This document shows, one piece after another, positions 5,208 through 12,330 of a stretch of DNA of 17,062 bases. The DNA lies in contig JBNKWZ010000018.1 in assembly GCA_050300015.1 (NCBI GenBank), forward strand, positions 1 to 17,062, written 5' to 3'. The first letter of the stretch is position 1. Each line of letters begins with the position of its first letter. The stretch is from CAYZQH01 sp050300015. Lineage in GTDB: Bacteria > Pseudomonadota > Gammaproteobacteria > Pseudomonadales > Cellvibrionaceae. The position numbers and the translations under genes were made by a program. The notes beneath the pieces are model-generated. The model did not search any database, was not told where the DNA came from, and saw nothing but the letters and a program-made list of their open reading frames with translations.

Positions 5208-6242
5208 TTACGCGCCCAGGGGTAAGGGCGCTGCTTCCGATACTAGACCGGTTTGCCTTAAAGCGAGCCAAAAGGCTTGTGGAATGGGGGTAAAAAGTTG
5301 CGCTACGGTGGTGTCTACTCGTTGGGCGCTACTCAGGCCAGGAATGACAGCAGCAATACTGGGGTGTGCCAGTGGAAATTGTAGTGCCGCCGCCGACAAG
5401 GCAACGCCAAAGTCGTCACATAAGCATTCCAGTTTTTGTACTCGCTCAATGATGGCCTGAGGCGCGGGTGCGTAGTTGTAGGTGGGTGTGCGTTTAGTTC
5501 GCGTGCCTGTGGCCAGAATGCCTGAGTTGTAGGGCCCGCCGACAATCACAGAGATGTTTTTGGCTTGGCATTTCGGTAAAAAGCTTTGTAGCGCGTTTTG
5601 CTCCAACAGTGTGTAGCGTCCCGCCAATAGGAAGCAGTCTAAATCGCCATATTGCATGGCGGCTTCACACACTTCGGTTTCATTAACGCCGAGGCCAATG
5701 GCTTTAACCAGCTTTTGTTCGCGCAGCTCTGTCATGGCACGTAAGCCGCCCTCCATTGCGGTGGCAAACAGGGCGTCATTTTGGTCACCGTGGATCAAGC
5801 GTCCGATATCATGCATGAATAAAATGTCTACCCGAGATAGCCCCAGCCGTTGAAGGCTATCTTCAAAGGAGCGCATAACACCGTCGTAACTGTAGTCGTA
5901 TTCAAGATCAAAGGGCATGGGAGAGTAAAATTCATGCTTTTGCGGCGCTTTTTCTACCGGCTTGTTTAAGCGTCCTACCTTGGTGGAGAGGATGTAGTCG
6001 TTGAGATGAGGTCGCAGGGCGTCGCCCAGTCGACGTTCACTCAAGCCAAAGCCGTACATAGGCGCTGTATCAAAATACCGTATGCCTTGGTCCCAGGCGG
6101 CCTCTACTGCTTGCATTGCGGTGGCTGTATCCACGGTATGGTAAAGGTTGCCAAGGGATGCTGCGCCAAACCCCAGCTGAGATACATGAATATCTGTGGT
6201 GCCAATTTGCGCCGTGGGGATGTTGGGGGTTGTATTCAGCAT
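5208..6242 (-). CDS. Aldo/keto reductase (L-fucose/D-threo-aldose dehydrogenase-like)
   Basis: A soluble NAD(P)-dependent oxidoreductase of 344 residues with a TIM-barrel aldo/keto reductase fold. The catalytic tetrad is visible: Asp and Tyr in YFDTAPMYGFGLSERRLG, Lys in LSTKVGRL and His in ILFMHDIGR. The N-terminal IGTTDIHVSQLGFGAASLGN is the usual first strand. The YGFGLSERRLG form and the long insert after the Lys strand (PQKHEFYSPMPFDLEYDYSY) are typical of the D-threo-aldose 1-dehydrogenase / pyridoxal 4-dehydrogenase branch; the substrate cannot be fixed from sequence. It ATG-starts at 6240-6242 with a distant GAGG. It stands alone between argF and feoA, with gaps over 100 bases on both sides, so it is probably monocistronic. 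No clear terminator is seen after it. Confidence 0.85.
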   Translation of the reverse strand: MLNTTPNIPTAQIGTTDIHVSQLGFGAASLGNLYHTVDTATAMQAVEAAWDQGIRYFDTAPMYGFGLSERRLGDALRPHLNDYILSTKVGRLNKPVEKAPQKHEFYSPMPFDLEYDYSYDGVMRSFEDSLQRLGLSRVDILFMHDIGRLIHGDQNDALFATAMEGGLRAMTELREQKLVKAIGLGVNETEVCEAAMQYGDLDCFLLAGRYTLLEQNALQSFLPKCQAKNISVIVGGPYNSGILATGTRTKRTPTYNYAPAPQAIIERVQKLECLCDDFGVALSAAALQFPLAHPSIAAVIPGLSSAQRVDTTVAQLFTPIPQAFWLALRQTGLVSEAAPLPLGA

Positions 6243-6320
6243 GGTTCAAATGTCGCCTCGGGTTAAAAGGTTAGGGGCGCGACACTCAAACTGCCCTGCG
6301 AATGACCGCTTATTAATTAT

Positions 6321-6333
6321 TGGGTCAAACCCA
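6321..6333. promoter_or_regulatory. TGGGT-N3-ACCCA palindrome upstream of the aldo/keto reductase
   Basis: A short perfect inverted repeat, TGGGTCAAACCCA, lies about 80 bases upstream of the reductase start. On the minus strand its TTGACC could be a -35 element. The same arms recur with an N5 spacer at 5077-5091 in the feoAB promoter. Its meaning is unknown. Confidence 0.3.
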
Positions 6334-6363
6334 CCGGGAATACTGTGGCGTCGAACCTAAAAA

Positions 6364-7281
6364 TTAAGGGCGAGCAGCACCCGCAAGGAATAGCATCAAG
6401 GCTTTTTGCGCGTGGAGACGGTTTTCGGCTTCCTCCCACACCACAGAGATGGATTCATCTTCAATGAGTTCCGCGCTGACTTCTTCGCCGCGATGGGCGG
6501 GCAGGCAGTGCATAAATATGGCATCACTGTTGGCATTTTCCATCAATGCATGATTGACTTGATAGCCCTGGAACCGCTCCAGTCGAGTGTGTTGTTCCTC
6601 TTCTTGCCCCATACTGGCCCAAACGTCCGTGACCACCCAATCGGCGTTTTTGACGGCCTCTACCGGGTTGAGTGTGAGTCGAACACAATCGCTACGCGCT
6701 GATAACAGCTCGGCATTGGGGGCGAAGCCTTTTGGGCAGGCAATGTTTAATTGAAACCCGCAAAGGGCCGCAGCGTTCATATAGGAATGGCACATGTTAT
6801 TGCCGTCTCCAATCCATGCGACGGTTTTACCTTTAAGGCTGCCGCGTTGCTCCACAAAGGTTTGGATGTCGGCCAATAATTGGCAAGGATGATAGTCGTC
6901 GGTTAAGGCATTGATGACGGGGACTTTGGAATATTGGGCAAAGCGTTCAACATTGGCGTGGTCAAAGGTTCTGATCATAACCATATCCACCATTCTAGAC
7001 AGCACGCGTGCAGAGTCTTCAATCGGTTCGCCGCGGCCCAGTTGGGTATCCTTGGGAGACAAAAACAATGCGGCACCTCCCAGTTGTGTCATCCCGGCTT
7101 CAAAAGAGACGCGTGTGCGCGTGGAGGATTTTTCAAAAATCATTCCCAGTACTTTATTTTTCAGGGGCTCATCTATTCGGCCTGCGCGCCAGGACTGTTT
7201 GAGTTCAATGGCTTTTTGAATGATAAAATCCAACTCGGTACTGTTGAGGTCATTCAATGTTAAAAAATGGCGTACGGTCAT
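6364..7281 (-). CDS. argF: Ornithine carbamoyltransferase (anabolic)
   Basis: This enzyme makes citrulline from ornithine and carbamoyl phosphate in arginine biosynthesis; it is cytoplasmic and usually trimeric. I place the start at the ATG 7279-7281 (MTVRHFLTL, 305 residues). It aligns with the usual N-terminus, lies 13 bases after the argD stop and has GGGGA five bases upstream; a longer frame to 7308 would overlap argD. Motifs: carbamoyl-phosphate loop STRTR (53-57), HPCQ (131-134), ornithine-loop DVWASMG (219-225) and HCLP (258-261). The length matches anabolic enzymes. It forms an operon with argD upstream. Confidence 0.95.
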   Translation of the reverse strand: MTVRHFLTLNDLNSTELDFIIQKAIELKQSWRAGRIDEPLKNKVLGMIFEKSSTRTRVSFEAGMTQLGGAALFLSPKDTQLGRGEPIEDSARVLSRMVDMVMIRTFDHANVERFAQYSKVPVINALTDDYHPCQLLADIQTFVEQRGSLKGKTVAWIGDGNNMCHSYMNAAALCGFQLNIACPKGFAPNAELLSARSDCVRLTLNPVEAVKNADWVVTDVWASMGQEEEQHTRLERFQGYQVNHALMENANSDAIFMHCLPAHRGEEVSAELIEDESISVVWEEAENRLHAQKALMLFLAGAARP

Positions 7282-7294
7282 CATTTTCCCCGTG

Positions 7295-8452
7295 CTATAG
7301 AGCCTCAATTAGGCTTACGACAATCTGGACGATCTCATCCGCCTGTGCGTTGGTTAAAATCAATGGTGGCAGCAAGCGGATGGTATTTCCCGCAGTGACA
7401 TTGAGCAGAAGGCCTTCTTCTTTAGCGCGATCGACAAGCTGTGCGCATTCTTCTGTCAGCTCGATACCAAGCAACAGTCCGGCGCCGCGAATGTCCGCGA
7501 CTTTTGGGTTGGATGACAACGCCTCATTAAACTGGTTTAGCATGCGCTTACCTAACTCTTCGGCGCGCTGCAGTAAATTTTGGTTGGCGATGGTTTTGAT
7601 TACTGCCAAGGCAGCATTGCACGCCAAAGGGTTGCCACCAAACGTGGAGCCATGATTACCCGGTTGAAAAACGTCAGCCGCTTTGCCGCTGGCCAAACAA
7701 GCGCCAATGGGAACCCCATTTCCCAGCCCCTTGGCCGTAGTCACCACATCTGGAGTGATGCCAAAATGCTGAAAATGGAAAAACTGTCCGGTGCGGCCAT
7801 TGCCGGTTTGTATTTCGTCCAGTATTAGCAGCCAACCCTGTTGATCACACAAGGCCCTCAACTCTTTCAAATAGGTGCTCGAGGGGATGCGGATGCCGCC
7901 TTCCCCCTGAATGGGTTCTACCATGACGGCCACTGTGTTGGGGCCGGCTGCGGCTTTTATCGCGGGAATATCGTCAAAGGGCACATGAGTAAAGCCTTCT
8001 ACCAGTGGGGTAAACCCCGTTTTGACTTTTGGATTTCCGGTGGCGGTGAGGGTTGCCATTGTGCGGCCGTGAAAGCTGTTGACGGTAGTGATAATTTCAG
8101 GTGCTTCAATGCCGTGGTCGTTGCCCCACTTGCGCGCAATCTTAATCGCGGCTTCATTCGCCTCTGCTCCAGAGTTGGAAAAAAAGACTTTATCCATACC
8201 CGAGATAGCCGTGAGGGTTTCGGCCAATTGAATTTGGGGCTCAATTAGGTACAAGTTGGAAACGTGCAGAAGCTTTTGAGCCTGTTCATGGATCGCTGCC
8301 GTGACGGCGGGGTGCGCGTGACCAAGGCCGCAGACTGCAATGCCACTTAGGGCATCTAAGTAGCGCTGGCCTTTGTCGTCCCAAACGTATACGCCCTCGC
8401 CGCGGACCAACAATGTATTGCGATTGCCGTAATTATTCATAAGCGCTGTCAT
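7295..8452 (-). CDS. argD: Acetylornithine/succinyldiaminopimelate aminotransferase
   Basis: A PLP-dependent class III aminotransferase of 385 residues. It converts N-acetylglutamate semialdehyde to N-acetylornithine in arginine synthesis and, in many gammaproteobacteria, also serves the succinyl-DAP step of lysine synthesis. Key features: LDALSGIAVCGLGHAHP near the N-terminus, the phosphate-binding FSNSGAEANEAAIK (91-104), the LDEIQTGNGRTG strand (211-222) with the ring-binding Asp, and the Schiff-base Lys241 in TTAKGLGNG. Asn at 218 stands where Met or Ile is more usual (G.GRTG), a mild variation. It ATG-starts at 8450-8452 and is followed by argF after 13 bases. No clear ARG box is seen in the leader. 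Confidence 0.94.
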   Translation of the reverse strand: MTALMNNYGNRNTLLVRGEGVYVWDDKGQRYLDALSGIAVCGLGHAHPAVTAAIHEQAQKLLHVSNLYLIEPQIQLAETLTAISGMDKVFFSNSGAEANEAAIKIARKWGNDHGIEAPEIITTVNSFHGRTMATLTATGNPKVKTGFTPLVEGFTHVPFDDIPAIKAAAGPNTVAVMVEPIQGEGGIRIPSSTYLKELRALCDQQGWLLILDEIQTGNGRTGQFFHFQHFGITPDVVTTAKGLGNGVPIGACLASGKAADVFQPGNHGSTFGGNPLACNAALAVIKTIANQNLLQRAEELGKRMLNQFNEALSSNPKVADIRGAGLLLGIELTEECAQLVDRAKEEGLLLNVTAGNTIRLLPPLILTNAQADEIVQIVVSLIEAL

Positions 8453-8522
8453 TCAGCTCTACCCATTGTGCGCATCCGGCCACGCAGTCATTTCAATTAG
8501 GCTGAATAAAAAGCCGTGGCCC

Positions 8523-8552
8523 AAAAACAAAACAGGCAGCATACGCCGCCTG
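8523..8552 (-). terminator. Intrinsic terminator after the lytic transglycosylase gene
   Basis: On the minus strand CAGGCGGC (8552-8545) pairs with GCTGCCTG (8540-8533) around GTAT, 8 pairs with one G-U, followed by TTTTGTTTTT. It ends transcription of the proS-transglycosylase unit before argD, whose promoter must lie in 8453-8522. Confidence 0.82.
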
Positions 8553-8603
8553 ACCAATCGGCCATTTTATGCCGTATTTCGGGGGTTGTAAACGTTAGGG
8601 GGG

Positions 8604-9176
8604 TTAACGCCAGTACTTCTGCCAGGCGGTGAGGACTTTTTCGGGGTACCAGGTTTTGCCGTAACTACCATTGTAGCGTGCAAGGGCTTCCATCCAGCGG
8701 CCTTCTTCTTTGTCGAGATAGTACTTTAATATGGTGCAACCATATTGCAGATTGGTTTCCATATTGATTAGGTTGTCTTGCTCACGACCGATTTCTTTTT
8801 TCCAAAAGGGCATCACTTGCATCATGCCAAGCGCACCTACTGATGAGATGGCGTAGGGATTGAAAGCACTTTCTATTTGAATCACGGCCAATACCAAATT
8901 GGGTTGTAAGCCGACACGTGAAGCTTCGCGATGCACCAGTCGCAAAATTCGAAAGCGCTCATCCGCATCTTTTACATAGCGTTCTAATGATGGCGATTTG
9001 GACACCATCCAAACTTCTGCATCGAAGCGGTCCTTGAAACTGCTGGCTTCAGAAATGGACTTTTTTAACGCGGTGCGCAGGGCGGGGTCCACTTCATCCG
9101 GGGCGGCACTTATGGCCTGCTGGGCCCCTCCCATCAGGCCCCAAAGCACTGTCAACGCCTTGAGCAATTCCCTCAC
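8604..9176 (-). CDS. Secreted lytic transglycosylase (SLT domain)
   Basis: A 190-residue cell-wall enzyme that cleaves peptidoglycan glycan strands to 1,6-anhydro products. A hydrophobic N-terminus ending in AISAA (about 21-25) is a likely Sec signal. The SLT lysozyme-like domain begins near 75. Catalytic Glu102 sits in IQIESAFNPYAISSVGALG, followed by MMQVMP (118-123) and ARYNGS (166-171), the classic family 1 motifs. The start is a GTG at 9174-9176, because the proS stop TAA is in the same frame just upstream and no ATG occurs before residue 15. It is 6 bases downstream of proS and cotranscribed with it. The protein is small, with no extra binding domain seen. Confidence 0.88.
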   Translation of the reverse strand: MRELLKALTVLWGLMGGAQQAISAAPDEVDPALRTALKKSISEASSFKDRFDAEVWMVSKSPSLERYVKDADERFRILRLVHREASRVGLQPNLVLAVIQIESAFNPYAISSVGALGMMQVMPFWKKEIGREQDNLINMETNLQYGCTILKYYLDKEEGRWMEALARYNGSYGKTWYPEKVLTAWQKYWR

Positions 9177-9182
9177 CGCAAG

Positions 9183-10907
9183 TTAACCCGCAACAACGGA
9201 CTGAATAAAAGCTTGGACATTGGTGAGCGGAATGTTTTGACTATCCGTGTCTGATCGGCCTTTGTATTCCACCAGGTCTTCTTGCAAGCCACGATCGCCA
9301 ACGACCACTCGATGTGGGATTCCGATCAGCTCGACATCTGCCAGCATGGCACCCAAACGCGCTTTGGGCTCATCCATAAACAGGACTTCAAGCCCCGCGT
9401 CGGTTAAACCTTGATAGAGCGTTTCGCAAGCCGATCTAACGGCTTCTGATTTGGCCATATTAATGGGTACCAACGCTACCTGGAAGGGAGCAATCGCCGC
9501 CGGCCATATAATGCCCGTGTCATCATAGTTTTGTTCGATCGCTGCAGCCACTACGCGTGACACGCCAATACCGTAGCAGCCCATGATCATGGTTTGGTCT
9601 TTGCCTTGTTCGTTCAATACCTTGGCCTTCATGGACTCCGAATATTTGGTGCCCAATTGAAAAATATGACCGACTTCAATGCCGCGCTTAATGTCCACAG
9701 TCCCGGTTCCGCAAGGGCTAGGGTCTCCCCTTTGGATGTTACGAATATCTGCTACGGTGTGAGAGCCGGTTTCAGTGGGCCAGTTGGCATTGATAAAATG
9801 CACGCCCGTTTCATTAGCACCGCAGGCAAAGTTGACTAAGGCCTTCGCTGCGCGATCGATCACCATGGGGATGGTAAGGCCTATGGGGCCAAGCGAACCC
9901 ACCTCGGCGCCGAGTTCTGCCGCAATTCTTTCTTCGCTGGCGAAAGTGATGGGGTTGCCAACGCCGGGTATTTTAGCGGCTTTGATTTCGTTTAACGTGT
10001 GGTCCCCCCTCAGTACCAATGCTACCAGTGGCGGTGTGGCTGAGTCGGTGGGTTCGCCCAATGCGATCAATGTTTTGACGGTTTGGCTACTGGGTAGGCC
10101 CAATAAAGACGAGACCTCATCAATGGTTTTTTGAGTGGGTGTGGGCACCTTTTCTAGGGTTTTGGGTGCGTCGTTTTGTGGTGTGGGCGCTACTGCTTCG
10201 GCCATTTCGATGTTGGCGGCATATTCACTTTCGGTGCTGAAAACAATGTCATCCTCACCACTGTCGGCCAATACGTGAAACTCATGAGAGCCGGTACCCC
10301 CAATAGAGCCGGTATCGGCCAATACTGCGCGGTAATGCAGACCTAAGCGGTCAAAAATATTGCAGTAAGTGCGGTACATGATGTCGTAAGTACTTTGTAA
10401 GCACGCTTGGCTGAGGTGAAAGGAGTACGAATCTTTCATCAAAAATTCGCGGGCACGCATCACCCCAAAGCGCGGGCGAACTTCGTCGCGAAACTTGGTT
10501 TGAATCTGATAAAAATTGGCGGGCAGCTGTTTGTAACTGCTGATCTCGTTGCGGACCAAATCGGTGATGATCTCTTCATGCGTTGGGCCCAGGCAAAAAG
10601 CATTTTGATGTCGGTCTGAAAAACGCGTGAGTTCGGGACCAAACTGTTCCCAACGGCCGGATTCTTGCCATAGTTCCGCGGGTTGAACCACAGGCATTAG
10701 AACTTCTTGTGCGCCGGATTTGTCCATCTCCTCTCTGACGATCCGTTCAACTTTACGCAGGACTCTTAAGCCCAGTGGCAGCCAAGAATACAACCCGGAA
10801 GCGGATTTTCGAATCATGCCGGCACGTAGCATTAATTGATGGCTGGTCACTACAGCATCCGCTGGCGTCTCTTTTTGGGTGGCAATTAGGTATTGAGTGG
10901 CTCGCAT
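9183..10907 (-). CDS. proS: Proline--tRNA ligase, bacterial type with editing domain
   Basis: ProRS of 574 residues charges tRNA-Pro and hydrolyses mischarged Ala-tRNA-Pro; E. coli ProRS is 572. In order: N-terminal class II core with SGLYSWLPLGLRVLRKVE (37-54), LGPTHEEIITDL (106-117), motif 2 FRDEVRPRFGVMRAREFLMKD (from 139), the YbaK-like editing insertion (about 224-407) with the GDHTLNEIK stretch (301-309), GTGTVDIKRGIEVGHIFQLG (400-419), motif 3 MGCYGIGVSRVVAAAIEQ (442-459), and a C-terminal anticodon-binding domain. The start is ATG at 10905-10907. It heads a two-gene unit with the transglycosylase. An imperfect palindrome lies about 50 bases upstream. Confidence 0.97.
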   Translation of the reverse strand: MRATQYLIATQKETPADAVVTSHQLMLRAGMIRKSASGLYSWLPLGLRVLRKVERIVREEMDKSGAQEVLMPVVQPAELWQESGRWEQFGPELTRFSDRHQNAFCLGPTHEEIITDLVRNEISSYKQLPANFYQIQTKFRDEVRPRFGVMRAREFLMKDSYSFHLSQACLQSTYDIMYRTYCNIFDRLGLHYRAVLADTGSIGGTGSHEFHVLADSGEDDIVFSTESEYAANIEMAEAVAPTPQNDAPKTLEKVPTPTQKTIDEVSSLLGLPSSQTVKTLIALGEPTDSATPPLVALVLRGDHTLNEIKAAKIPGVGNPITFASEERIAAELGAEVGSLGPIGLTIPMVIDRAAKALVNFACGANETGVHFINANWPTETGSHTVADIRNIQRGDPSPCGTGTVDIKRGIEVGHIFQLGTKYSESMKAKVLNEQGKDQTMIMGCYGIGVSRVVAAAIEQNYDDTGIIWPAAIAPFQVALVPINMAKSEAVRSACETLYQGLTDAGLEVLFMDEPKARLGAMLADVELIGIPHRVVVGDRGLQEDLVEYKGRSDTDSQNIPLTNVQAFIQSVVAG

Positions 10908-10952
10908 ATCAGTGCTTAAAACCTTATAAATCAGACAGTGTGCTTTTATCCT

Positions 10953-10974
10953 GAATTGACATCTCTGTCAGTTC
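10953..10974. promoter_or_regulatory. Imperfect palindrome upstream of proS
   Basis: Half-sites GAATTGACA (10953-10961) and TGTCAGTTC (10966-10974) face each other across TCTC, with one mismatch pair. It lies 46-67 bases before the proS start. A TTGAAC on the minus strand overlaps it and could be a -35, but no good -10 is found at 17 bases. It may be an operator or a leader hairpin. Confidence 0.35.
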
Positions 10975-11175
10975 AAGGTTTCGAGATAAACCAGGGTTGG
11001 TATTTATCCCTTTAAAAATCAATGGCTTACGTTTTTTGGAGAAAAGTCCTCGTGCACGATGTGCGGCTTCTTGTCAGCCAGGATACTTAGGGGCACGAAA
11101 GGTGGAGCCTTTACCGCAAAGGGCGTATTTTAGGGGTTTTGGTGGCGGCTGTCTTGTGAAAAGCGCGGGGGAGTT

Positions 11176-11199
11176 CCCAAAGGGCGTGTGCCCTTTGGG
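11176..11199 (-). terminator. Strong hairpin after the HU-like gene
   Basis: CCCAAAGGGC (11176-11185) and GCCCTTTGGG (11190-11199) form a perfect 10-bp stem around a 4-base loop, 8 bases past the HU gene stop. The U-tract is absent on the minus strand, but position and strength suggest a 3'-end structure. The rest of 10975-11175 has no convincing gene; an open plus-strand frame from 10997 crosses this hairpin and has no ribosome binding site. Confidence 0.5.
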
Positions 11200-11207
11200 C
11201 GGGGGGC

Positions 11208-11648
11208 TTACTCGGCCATTTCCTTAAGTTTCTTCAATGGGCGAATTTTAACTTGAATGCTCGCAGGTTTAGCCGCAAAGGTGGTTTCTTCGCCAGTAAA
11301 GGGGTTTATTCCCTTGCGTGCTTTGCGTGCAGGTTTCTTCACGGTAACGATTTTGAATAAGCCTGGCATCACAAACTCGCCACAGCCGCGTTTGGTAACA
11401 TGGCCTTCAATCACCATTCCCAGCTCATCTAAGACAGCGCTGACCTGCTTGCGCGTCAATTCAGTGGATTCCACCAAGTGATTGACCAGTTGAGTTTTAG
11501 AGTATCGCTCTTTGATCGCTTTGGCTTTAGCGGCGACGGGCGCAGCCTTGGCGGCCACTTTTCTAGCAGGGGCTTTTTTGGCTGGAGCTTTTTTAGCAGC
11601 TGCTTTTTTGGCAGGCGCTTTTTTGGCGGTGGCTTTACGTGCGGCCAT
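11208..11648 (-). CDS. HU-family DNA-binding protein with histone H1-like Lys/Ala tail
   Basis: A nucleoid protein of 146 residues in two parts. Residues 1-46 are a low-complexity basic tail of AKKA and APAKK repeats resembling histone H1 or AlgP tails. Residues 48-143 form an HU/IHF fold: helical YSKTQLVNHLVESTELTRKQ, GEFVMPGLFKIVTVKKPARK, and the DNA-bending arm ARKGINPFTGEETTF (110-124), in which the conserved Pro is intact. It should bind DNA without strong sequence preference, the tail adding nonspecific contacts. It is monocistronic, with its own promoter at 11760-11788 and a leader hairpin at 11721-11741. HU proteins with an N-terminal basic tail are known in some gammaproteobacteria; the exact role is not. 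Confidence 0.85.
   Translation of the reverse strand: MAARKATAKKAPAKKAAAKKAPAKKAPARKVAAKAAPVAAKAKAIKERYSKTQLVNHLVESTELTRKQVSAVLDELGMVIEGHVTKRGCGEFVMPGLFKIVTVKKPARKARKGINPFTGEETTFAAKPASIQVKIRPLKKLKEMAE
11572..11640 (-). repeat. Degenerate repeats encoding the Lys/Ala tail
   Basis: On the plus strand the unit GCTTTTTTGGC with small variations recurs about every 15-18 bases. It encodes the alternating AKKA/APAKK tail. Such low-complexity runs can vary in copy number between strains by slippage. Confidence 0.6.
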
Positions 11649-11720
11649 GTGTGAACCTCGTGTTTATGATTGTTGTAACTTCTGGTGTTAGTAAATTGAA
11701 ACAGGGTTAGGACTGGAATT

Positions 11721-11741
11721 CTGAAGGCTTTGGACCTTCAG
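11721..11741 (-). promoter_or_regulatory. Leader hairpin of the HU-like gene
   Basis: CTGAAGG (11721-11727) and CCTTCAG (11735-11741) form a perfect 7-bp stem with a 7-base loop. It lies between the predicted HU promoter and the HU start, so it is likely in the 5' untranslated RNA. A regulatory role is inferred only from position. Confidence 0.4.
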
Positions 11742-11759
11742 CCCCCTCGCCTGATCCTA

Positions 11760-11788
11760 TATATAGAATATTCGGGTAAGCGCAGCAA
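11760..11788 (-). promoter_or_regulatory. Predicted promoter of the HU-like gene
   Basis: Minus-strand TTGCTG (11783-11788) and TATATA (11760-11765) are 17 bases apart. The leader to the ATG at 11648 would be about 105 bases. The -35 is weak (3 of 6). Confidence 0.45.
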
Positions 11789-11904
11789 CCGTTTAAACAA
11801 AAAAACCGCTAAAAAACAGGTGTTTTTCTCAAATTCGCCCCCATTCTCAGTCGGCGGCACCTGTTAGCCGACGGCTTAGGGTGTTTTTCGTACAAACCCA
11901 ACTG

Positions 11905-11910
11905 TATAAT
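11905..11910 (+). promoter_or_regulatory. -10 element for the fmdB-aspS cluster
   Basis: A perfect TATAAT lies about 60 bases before the zinc-ribbon gene. No good -35 occurs at 17 bases (TGTTTT there). A 6-bp hairpin, GTCGGC/GCCGAC at 11850-11872, lies upstream. The two divergent promoters share the 11649-11968 gap, which has no gene. Confidence 0.5.
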
Positions 11911-11968
11911 GCCGCCCTCTTTATTGGGCCCACGTCCCGGGGTGAGGGCTATTTTTGGAGTACTCTGT

Positions 11969-12295
11969 ATGCCTATATATGAATATCAGTGTCAGGCCTG
12001 TAGCCATGAGTTTGAGAAGTTGTTAAAAATCAGTGATGCAGCATTGGTGGATTGTCCGGAATGTGGTAAACCCGAATTGAAGAAAAAAATATCGGCTGCG
12101 GGCTTTCGGTTGAGTGGTGGCGGATGGTACGAAACGGATTTTAAATCGGGCAACAAAAAGAACTTAGCGGGTGAAAAAGACACAGGTACACAGGCATCGG
12201 ATAAGGCCAAAGACAGCAGTACCGGTGACAAAAAGACCGAAAAGAAAACCGAAAAGGCGAGCACTACATCCAATAGCAGCAGCGCAACAAAGTAG
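11969..12295 (+). CDS. FmdB-family zinc ribbon protein
   Basis: A 108-residue protein. Residues 1-45 are the FmdB-type zinc ribbon, beginning MPIYEYQCQACSHEFEK, with Cys pairs C8-X2-C11 and C29-X2-C32 that should bind one zinc. GFRLSGGGWYETDF follows, as in many members. The remainder (about 62-108) is a low-complexity hydrophilic tail rich in Lys, Thr, Ser and Asp. The start is the ATG at 11969, with GGAG eight bases upstream; a longer frame to 11909 would overlap the -10 element. Function is not established; the family sits beside aspS in many proteobacteria, suggesting a translation or regulatory link. Its TAG stop overlaps a GTG, but I place the aspS start 35 bases later. Confidence 0.88.
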   Translation: MPIYEYQCQACSHEFEKLLKISDAALVDCPECGKPELKKKISAAGFRLSGGGWYETDFKSGNKKNLAGEKDTGTQASDKAKDSSTGDKKTEKKTEKASTTSNSSSATK

Positions 12296-12330
12296 TGGCT
12301 CAGGCGATTGATACAACAATAGGTAAAGCT

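Noticed and set aside
8453..8522. ARG box for ArgR in front of argD
   Set aside because: ATTCA and TTGAA strings occur near 8495-8510, but their orientation and spacing do not match the TGAAT-N-ATTCA consensus.
10997..11227. 76-residue plus-strand ORF between proS and the HU gene
   Set aside because: It crosses the strong HU 3' hairpin and runs into the HU gene antisense, with no ribosome binding site.
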